A stretch of DNA of 64,000 nt from Rhodococcus jostii RHA1 (GTDB lineage: Bacteria; Actinomycetota; Actinomycetes; Mycobacteriales; Mycobacteriaceae): NCBI RefSeq assembly GCF_000014565.1, contig NC_008268.1:6762501-6826500 (forward strand). The letters are read 5' to 3'. Positions 56,461 to 64,000 of this stretch are shown in pieces. The notes below the pieces were generated by a model that did no database searches, was not told where the DNA came from, and saw only the letters and a program-made list of their open reading frames with translations. The position numbers and the translations under genes were made by a program. Position 1 is the first letter of the stretch; each line of letters opens with the position of its first letter.

Positions 56461-57159
56461 ATGCGCGCCCTGCCCGGCCTCCGGAGTCTGCTCGACCTGA
56501 TCCTGCCCGCCGAATGCGGCGGGTGCGGGGTCCCGGGCACGCAGTGGTGTGCCCGCTGCGCCACGGAGTTGGCCGACGATCCCGTGTTGCTCCGGCCCCG
56601 CGTGGATCCCGGGGTCGGGGTGTGGGCCCTCGGTCCGTACTCAGGTGCCCGCCGTCGGGCCGTGATCGCCGCGAAGGAACGCGGGCGGCGTGATCTCGCG
56701 GCGCCCCTCGGGTCCGCCGTCGCGGGCGCCCTGGGCCGTCTGCAGCAGTGGGGTGAACTCGACCCGCCGGACGTCGCCCCGGTGGTTCTGGTGCCGGCTC
56801 CGACGCGTCCCCGGGCCGCCAGGGGACGCGGCGGCGACCCCGTCACCCGGATCGCCGTCGCCGCGGTGGGGGGCAGGCGCGTGTGCCCCGCGCTCGTGAT
56901 GCGGCGCGCCGTGCGCGATTCGGTCGGACTGAGCGCAGATCAACGTCGAGTAAACCTCGAGGGTGGTGTCCGGTTGACGCGGAGCGGCGAAGGATTCGCG
57001 CGACATCTTGCGTCGGAACCGGCTGCACTGCAACGGATATCGGTGGTATTGCTGGACGACGTGTCGACCACCGGGGCGACCGCCACCGAGTCGGTCCGGG
57101 TGCTGTCGCGAGTGGGTATCCGAGTGAGCGCGGTGGTCGTCGTGGCGGGTGTCGGATGA
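56461..57159 (+). CDS. ComF-family phosphoribosyltransferase-like protein
   Basis: A 232-residue ComF protein. The N-terminal zinc ribbon uses Cys19, Cys22, Cys30 and Cys33 (AECGGCGVPGTQWCARCATE). The PRTase fold ends in the PRPP loop VVLLDDVSTTGATATESVRV. ComF proteins are linked to DNA uptake in naturally competent bacteria but are widespread otherwise. It corresponds to Rv3242c. A GATACT hexamer six bases before the ATG suggests its own promoter, independent of lpqB 31 bases upstream. Confidence 0.9.
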   Translation: MRALPGLRSLLDLILPAECGGCGVPGTQWCARCATELADDPVLLRPRVDPGVGVWALGPYSGARRRAVIAAKERGRRDLAAPLGSAVAGALGRLQQWGELDPPDVAPVVLVPAPTRPRAARGRGGDPVTRIAVAAVGGRRVCPALVMRRAVRDSVGLSADQRRVNLEGGVRLTRSGEGFARHLASEPAALQRISVVLLDDVSTTGATATESVRVLSRVGIRVSAVVVVAGVG

Positions 57160-57330
57160 AATTCTGCCGAACAGTGGCACTCGCGCGCGTTACGTACTAG
57201 CGTCGCGGACACACCCGAAAACACAGGTAGGAGGTGGAACTTCGAACCTGGTGCCGGGCGGACCCCCTTCCGGCATTGCTCAAACTCGCCGCCGCCCATC
57301 AAGGGGCGGGGCCGTAATCGGGAGGTACGA

Positions 57331-58008
57331 GTGACGACCCCTTCGCAAGCCTCGGTTTTCGTCGACGACCGCACAACGGATGCACAAGAGAAGACGGATA
57401 CCCCCAACGCCGAGATCGTCGTCAAGGGACGCAACGTCGAGGTACCCGACCACTTCCGCGTGTACGTCTCCGAGAAGCTGTCGCGCCTCGAGCGCTTCGA
57501 TCCCTCCATATTTCTGTTCGATGTCGAACTTCACCACGAACCTAATCGACGCCAGAGAAAGAACTGCCAGCGCGTCGAGATCACTGCCCGAGGCAAGGGG
57601 CCGGTAGCCCGAGCCGAGGCATGCGCCGACAGCTTCTATGCAGCATTCGAGTCGGTGACCGCCAAGCTCGAGAGCAGGCTCCGCCGCACCAAGGACCGCA
57701 AAAAGGTCCACTACGGGGAAAAGACCCCGGTGTCGGTGGCGGAGGCCACCGCCGCACTCGCCGAGGACGACAGTCTCGGCATCAGTCCCGACATCTCCCT
57801 GGACGGTCAGATGCCGGACGAGCACACACCGGGTCATGTCGTGCGTACCAAGGAACACAAGGCCACGCCGATGACCGTCGACGATGCTTTGTACGAGATG
57901 GAGCTGGTAGGACACGATTTCTTCCTGTTCCACGACAAGGAGTCGGACAGGGCGACCGTCGTCTACCGGCGGCACGCGTTCGACTACGGATTGATACGTC
58001 TGGCGTGA
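57331..58008 (+). CDS. hpf: Long-form ribosome hibernation promoting factor
   Basis: A 225-residue long HPF (S30AE family) that inactivates and dimerises 70S ribosomes in stationary phase or hypoxia. The N-terminal S30AE domain (about 28-130) has [40 protein letters not shown] and [20 protein letters not shown]. The C-terminal dimerisation domain (about 170-225) has [20 protein letters not shown] and [23 protein letters not shown] 57331 has GGGAGG upstream. The 171-base region before it likely holds a long leader. It corresponds to Rv3241c, upstream of secA1. Confidence 0.94.
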   Translation: MTTPSQASVFVDDRTTDAQEKTDTPNAEIVVKGRNVEVPDHFRVYVSEKLSRLERFDPSIFLFDVELHHEPNRRQRKNCQRVEITARGKGPVARAEACADSFYAAFESVTAKLESRLRRTKDRKKVHYGEKTPVSVAEATAALAEDDSLGISPDISLDGQMPDEHTPGHVVRTKEHKATPMTVDDALYEMELVGHDFFLFHDKESDRATVVYRRHAFDYGLIRLA

Positions 58009-58078
58009 TGTACTCCCGTTCCGCCTGACGATCCGAGCGGTCGGTCTACTCGTCCGATCGCGGAAGCGCCTACCATGG

Positions 58079-58116
58079 AATCCGGCCGGGGTTCTCGGAC
58101 CTCCGGCCGGATTTTG
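58079..58116 (+). terminator. Rho-independent-like terminator between hpf and secA1
   Basis: AATCCGGCCGG pairs with CCGGCCGGATT (58103-58113) around a 13-base loop, followed by TTTTG. It is the only hairpin in the window with a short T-run. It lies 70 bases after hpf and 44 bases before secA1, so it may terminate hpf or act in the secA1 leader. Confidence 0.65.
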
Positions 58117-58159
58117 TGTGTCACCCATCCACTGCCGAAGATTGAGGACGAACAAGACT

Positions 58160-61027
<2,868 letters not shown>

Positions 61028-61043
61028 CCGCGGGAGAAGTCGA

Positions 61044-61568
61044 TCAGCCGATCACCAGCGAGGTGACGGTCCAGCCCGTGTCGGACTGTTGTTCGACACG
61101 GGCTGCGATCACGAAGATCCGCGGTCCCCGGCCGTAGGTGCCGAAGGCCTCGAACGCGCACGGCTCCACGGCGCGCAGGTGCACGCGGACGAGCGTCGCG
61201 ACACCGAGTCGCCGGGCGGGCGACTCCGACAGCGCGAGCGTGCGCACGACGTCGATGAGCGACGGCGTCACCAGCGGCCGCAGTTGCCGCACGTTGCGGC
61301 GCCGATCCAGCACTTCGAGGACCAGCCGGAACGCCTGCTCCGTGAATCGCTGGACGTCCGGCGACGGAAGGGGCAGCGTTCCCGGCTGCGTCGTGGCGGT
61401 GCGTGGCGACGCCCCCGAGTGGGGCGACGACCGGTGCCTGCTGCGCCCGGCCGCGTGCCGCCCGCTCGACGGCACCGCCGAATGCCCCGGCAGAGGCGGT
61501 GCGGGAACGTCACCGGCGGCCGGCTCGAAGCGCGGCACCCGTGACAGGAACGTGTAGGACTCACTCAT
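61044..61568 (-). CDS. Rv3235 family protein (DUF6459)
   Basis: A 174-residue actinobacterial protein. The first 65 residues are Pro/Ser/Arg-rich and look disordered. The conserved part, about 70-174, has DVQRFTEQAFRLVLEVLDRR, RQLRPLVTPSLIDVVRTLAL, ATLVRVHLRAVEPCAFEAFG and GRGPRIFVIAARVEQQSDTG. Function unknown; the family is usually found beside secA1 and the WS/DGAT gene, as here. The start is ATG 61568, with a 106-base divergent region to the HAD gene. Confidence 0.85.
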   Translation of the reverse strand: MSESYTFLSRVPRFEPAAGDVPAPPLPGHSAVPSSGRHAAGRSRHRSSPHSGASPRTATTQPGTLPLPSPDVQRFTEQAFRLVLEVLDRRRNVRQLRPLVTPSLIDVVRTLALSESPARRLGVATLVRVHLRAVEPCAFEAFGTYGRGPRIFVIAARVEQQSDTGWTVTSLVIG

Positions 61569-61662
61569 TTCTTACCCCCCCGGTTTCGGCATGAGACGGC
61601 CGTCGTAGCGGTCATACTCGCACGGATCCCGTCGTCGTGTCGCCGAACCGGGGAGCGGACCC

Positions 61663-61668
61663 TAGGGT
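61663..61668 (+). promoter_or_regulatory. -10 hexamer of the HAD gene
   Basis: TAGGGT ends six bases before GTG 61675; leaderless arrangement. Confidence 0.5.
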
Positions 61669-61674
61669 GGGAAC

Positions 61675-62112
61675 GTGCGGGGATTGATATTGGACTTCGG
61701 AGGAGTTCTCGCGGGTCCCGGTTCGGACATGGACGGCCTGTCGTCCGTCCTTGCCGGTGCCCGGACTCGTGGGGTGCGGACCGCGATCCTCAGCAACGAT
61801 CCCGGTGGTCCCGGCGCGCAGTGGCTGCGAGAACTCGGTGACGGCCGGCTGGTCGATCAGGTCGTGTTGTCCGGGGATGTCGGTGTGGCCAAACCTGATC
61901 CGCGGATCTACCGGCTGACGGCCGACGCGCTCGGTCTGGCCCCGGGGGACTGTATCTTCGTCGACGACCTGTCGGTCAATGTCCGGGGTGCGGTGGCCGT
62001 CGGGATGGTGGGTGTCCACCACGTCGACGGCGGCGCCACCGCGGACGAGATAGCGATACTTCTCGAGGTCGATCGAGACGGGATGCAAGGGGGACAGGCG
62101 CCGACATGGTGA
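61675..62112 (+). CDS. Short HAD-like hydrolase
   Basis: A 145-residue HAD superfamily protein. Motif I is LILDFGGVLAGPG with the nucleophile Asp but Gly at the +2 position normally taken by the acid/base Asp. Motif II Ser is in AILSNDPGG, motif III Lys in VAKPDPRIYRLTADALGLAP, and motif IV is FVDDLSVNVRGA. There is no cap domain, since the Rossmann core is continuous. Phosphatase activity is doubtful without the second Asp. GTG 61675 is leaderless-type. The stop overlaps the next gene by seven bases. Confidence 0.83.
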   Translation: MRGLILDFGGVLAGPGSDMDGLSSVLAGARTRGVRTAILSNDPGGPGAQWLRELGDGRLVDQVVLSGDVGVAKPDPRIYRLTADALGLAPGDCIFVDDLSVNVRGAVAVGMVGVHHVDGGATADEIAILLEVDRDGMQGGQAPTW

Positions 62113-63530
62113 CGAGACTGACTACGCAGGACGCGTCGTTCTACTTTCTCGAGGCGAGCAGCACGCCGATGCACGTGGGATCGCTCGCGATCTTCCGCAA
62201 GCCGCGAAACGGGTTGTCCTACGAGGAATTACTGAGCCTCGTCGAGGAACGGCTGAGCCTGGTGCCCCGCTACCGGCAGAAGGTGCGGGAGGTGGCGCTG
62301 GGACTGTCGCGGCCGGTGTGGGTGGACGACCAGGACTTCGACATCGAGTACCACGTCCGGCGGTCGGCGCTGCCGAAGCCCGGATCGGATGCCCAGTTGC
62401 ACGATCTGGTCGCGCGGCTCACGTCCCGGCCGCTCGACAACACGCGACCGCTGTGGGAGATGTACCTGGTGGAGGGGTTGGCGAACAATCGCTTCGCCAT
62501 CTTCACGAAGTCCCATTCCTCGCTGGTCGACGGCGAGACGGCGCTCGAGATCGGCCAGGTGATCCTGGACCCGGCGAAGACCCGGCGGCCCATGGCCGAG
62601 GAACTGTGGATGCCGAGCCCCGCCCCCAGTGAGTCCACGCTCATCGCCGGGGCGCTGGCGGAGATGGTGGCGCGGCCGGGCGAAGGGCTCGCGGCGCTGC
62701 GGATGACGTTGGGCGACATGGCGTCTGCGCTCGGCGAGACCGTTCGCGCTGTCGGCAAGGTGGCCGCCGTCGTGCGCACCGCCACGCAGGTGGCGCCGGC
62801 GAGTCCGCTGAACGCGACCATTTCCCGCAATCGGCGCTTCGCGGTGGTCAAGACCGAACTGGGTGACTACCGGAAGATTCGCGCGCAGTACGGGTGCGAG
62901 GTCAACGACGTCATCCTCGCGGTCGTGTCGGGTGCGATGCGGTACTGGCTGCTCTCCCGCGGCGAGCCGGTGGCCGAGTCGACCACGGTCCGGGCGATGG
63001 TTCCGATGTCCGTGTACGCGACGGATCCCGAGGCCGACGACGAGGCGTCACGCCGCGGCGAGTGGGCGGATCCGCGGAGCATGGTGTCGTCGTTCCTCAT
63101 CGACCTGCCGGTCGGGGAACCGAATGCCGTGGTGCGGCTGTCACACGTGGCGCACGCCATGGAGGCGCACGCGAAGCAGAGTCAGCGGGTCACCGCGGAG
63201 ACCCTGGTGCGTTTGTCGGGGTTCGCGCCGGCCACCCTGCACGCGATGAGTGCCCGTGTCGCGAGCAGTTTCTCGCAGCGGATGTTCAACCTGATGATCA
63301 CCAACGCGCCCGGTCCGCAGCTGCCGCTGTACGTCGGGGGAGCGCGGATGCTCGAGATGTATCCGGTGTCGCCGCTGCTGAAAAACCAGACTTTGAGCAT
63401 CGGTCTGACGTCCTACGACGGCAACGTCTACTACGGTTTGAATGCAGACCGTGATGCCATGGCCGACGTGGATGTGGTGGCGGCGCTGCTGTACGAATCT
63501 CTCGAGGAGTTGTTGGATGCCAGCCGGTGA
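62106..63530 (+). CDS. WS/DGAT acyltransferase, Tgs3/Rv3234c-like, degenerate active site
   Basis: A 474-residue wax ester synthase/diacylglycerol acyltransferase family protein. It starts VTRLTTQDASFYFLEASSTP and has SRPLDNTRPLWEMYLVEGLA, SPLNATISRNRRFAVVKTEL, the region EVNDVILAVVSGAMRYWLLS, and the C-terminal NLMITNAPGPQLPLYVGGAR. The HHxxxDG catalytic motif is HSSLVDG: the second, catalytic His is Ser138, while His137, Asp142 and Gly143 remain. Rv3234c also departs from the consensus here, as I recall, so this clade may not be a standard acyltransferase. The start is ATG 62106, coupled to the HAD gene. Confidence 0.87.
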   Translation: MVTRLTTQDASFYFLEASSTPMHVGSLAIFRKPRNGLSYEELLSLVEERLSLVPRYRQKVREVALGLSRPVWVDDQDFDIEYHVRRSALPKPGSDAQLHDLVARLTSRPLDNTRPLWEMYLVEGLANNRFAIFTKSHSSLVDGETALEIGQVILDPAKTRRPMAEELWMPSPAPSESTLIAGALAEMVARPGEGLAALRMTLGDMASALGETVRAVGKVAAVVRTATQVAPASPLNATISRNRRFAVVKTELGDYRKIRAQYGCEVNDVILAVVSGAMRYWLLSRGEPVAESTTVRAMVPMSVYATDPEADDEASRRGEWADPRSMVSSFLIDLPVGEPNAVVRLSHVAHAMEAHAKQSQRVTAETLVRLSGFAPATLHAMSARVASSFSQRMFNLMITNAPGPQLPLYVGGARMLEMYPVSPLLKNQTLSIGLTSYDGNVYYGLNADRDAMADVDVVAALLYESLEELLDASR

Positions 63531-63560
63531 GAAGTCCGCGGTGCGAATGACGGGTGACGC

Positions 63561-64000
63561 ATGACGAGGGTGTACGTTCCCGCGACGATCGAGATCCTCC
63601 AGCGGCTCGTCACCGACCGGGAGTTCGATCCGATGAGCCGTACCGCGTTCGCCGTCACCCCCACGCTCCGCGAGGCGTATTCGTCGGGCGACGACGAGGA
63701 ACTGGCCGAGGTCGCGATGGCCGAGGCGGCCCGGGCCTCGCTGCGACTGATCGCGGGCCGGGTGGGGGAGAGCGGGAGCGACGGGGTTCGGTTCCGTCGC
63801 GCCGTGGTCGCCGCGGACGTGGACGACGTGACGCCGCGCCCGGACCTCGACGACGCCGTGGTCCGGTTGCCCGGTCCGGTGACGATCGGCACGGTCGCGT
63901 CCGTGCACGTCGACCTGGCGGAGGCGGAGCCGGACATCGAGCGGGCCGTGTCGGCGATCGACGAGGCGGATCTCGGGGACCCCGATGCCGAGTTCGTCCT
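63561..64000 (+). CDS. DUF6912 family protein (Rv3231c-like), 3' end beyond the window
   Basis: At least 146 residues visible, open at the right edge. It begins TRVYVPATIEILQRLVTDRE and continues FAVTPTLREAYSSGDDEELA, RRAVVAADVDDVTPRPDLDD and AVVRLPGPVTIGTVASVHVD, matching the actinobacterial DUF6912 family typified by Rv3231c. Function unknown. ATG 63561 follows the WS/DGAT stop by 30 bases on the same strand, the M. tuberculosis order. Confidence 0.88.
   Translation, partial: MTRVYVPATIEILQRLVTDREFDPMSRTAFAVTPTLREAYSSGDDEELAEVAMAEAARASLRLIAGRVGESGSDGVRFRRAVVAADVDDVTPRPDLDDAVVRLPGPVTIGTVASVHVDLAEAEPDIERAVSAIDEADLGDPDAEFV

Overview
The window is a high-GC actinobacterial chromosome segment of the order Mycobacteriales. 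The evidence is an AccA3/AccD5/AccE5 acyl-CoA carboxylase set, WbbL and RmlD for the arabinogalactan linker, MtrA-MtrB-LpqB, FbiA/FbiB for coenzyme F420, a WhiB2-type regulator, and many GTG starts. From memory, gene order follows Mycobacterium tuberculosis roughly from Rv3231c to Rv3296 with insertions and losses. The proteins look most like Rhodococcus (R. jostii/opacus group). The genus is an inference; the synteny with M. tuberculosis is the stronger statement.

Layout. 1-4.2 kb: 3'-truncated view of the Lhr helicase, a decayed DUF222/HNH gene and small membrane-associated proteins. 4.2-9.6 kb: an acyl-CoA dehydrogenase, then lysine catabolism (semialdehyde dehydrogenase, Lrp regulator, lysine 6-aminotransferase) with a PtpB-like phosphatase translationally coupled to the aminotransferase. 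9.6-10.7 kb: three small genes. 10.7-24.4 kb: the acyl-CoA carboxylase locus (accA3, sufE, sseA, maf, accE5, accD5, birA). It is interrupted by three condensation-domain (PapA-like) acyltransferases, a group III truncated haemoglobin and a 14-helix MFS exporter. 24.4-27.6 kb: two small membrane proteins and a two-component system. 27.6-30 kb: GtrA, purK, purE. 30-32 kb: a frameshifted DUF559-type nuclease gene, a small HExxH protein and a TIGR03089 protein. 32-46.6 kb: cell-wall and mannose-donor genes (LCP ligase, rmlD, wbbL, manB, later pmmA, SIS-domain gene, manA). Between them lie an IS200/IS605-type remnant, a Nudix gene, fbiB-fbiA, whiB2, a metallopeptidase-like gene and a DUF3499 gene. 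46.6-52 kb: CDF transporter, amino-acid permease, AlkX-like TetR regulator, sahH and tmk. 52-58 kb: mtrA-mtrB-lpqB, comF and hpf. 58-64 kb: secA1, an Rv3235-family gene, a short HAD protein, a Tgs3-like WS/DGAT protein and a partial DUF6912 gene.

How the genes fit together. AccA3/D5/E5 with BirA make malonyl- and methylmalonyl-CoA for fatty-acid and mycolic-acid synthesis, and the three inserted C-domain proteins are plausible users of acyl donors for a surface lipid. ManA, PmmA and ManB make GDP-mannose; RmlD and WbbL make the rhamnose linker of the wall; the LCP protein attaches wall polymers; MtrAB-LpqB, WhiB2 and SecA1 serve envelope, division and secretion. Several genes are damaged or suspicious: the DUF222/HNH gene, the DUF559 gene, tnpA and tnpB, and rmlD, which lacks about 20 internal residues. 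At least a dozen genes carry a TANNNT-like -10 hexamer six or seven bases before the start codon, as expected for leaderless mRNAs. No tRNA, rRNA or CRISPR array was seen.
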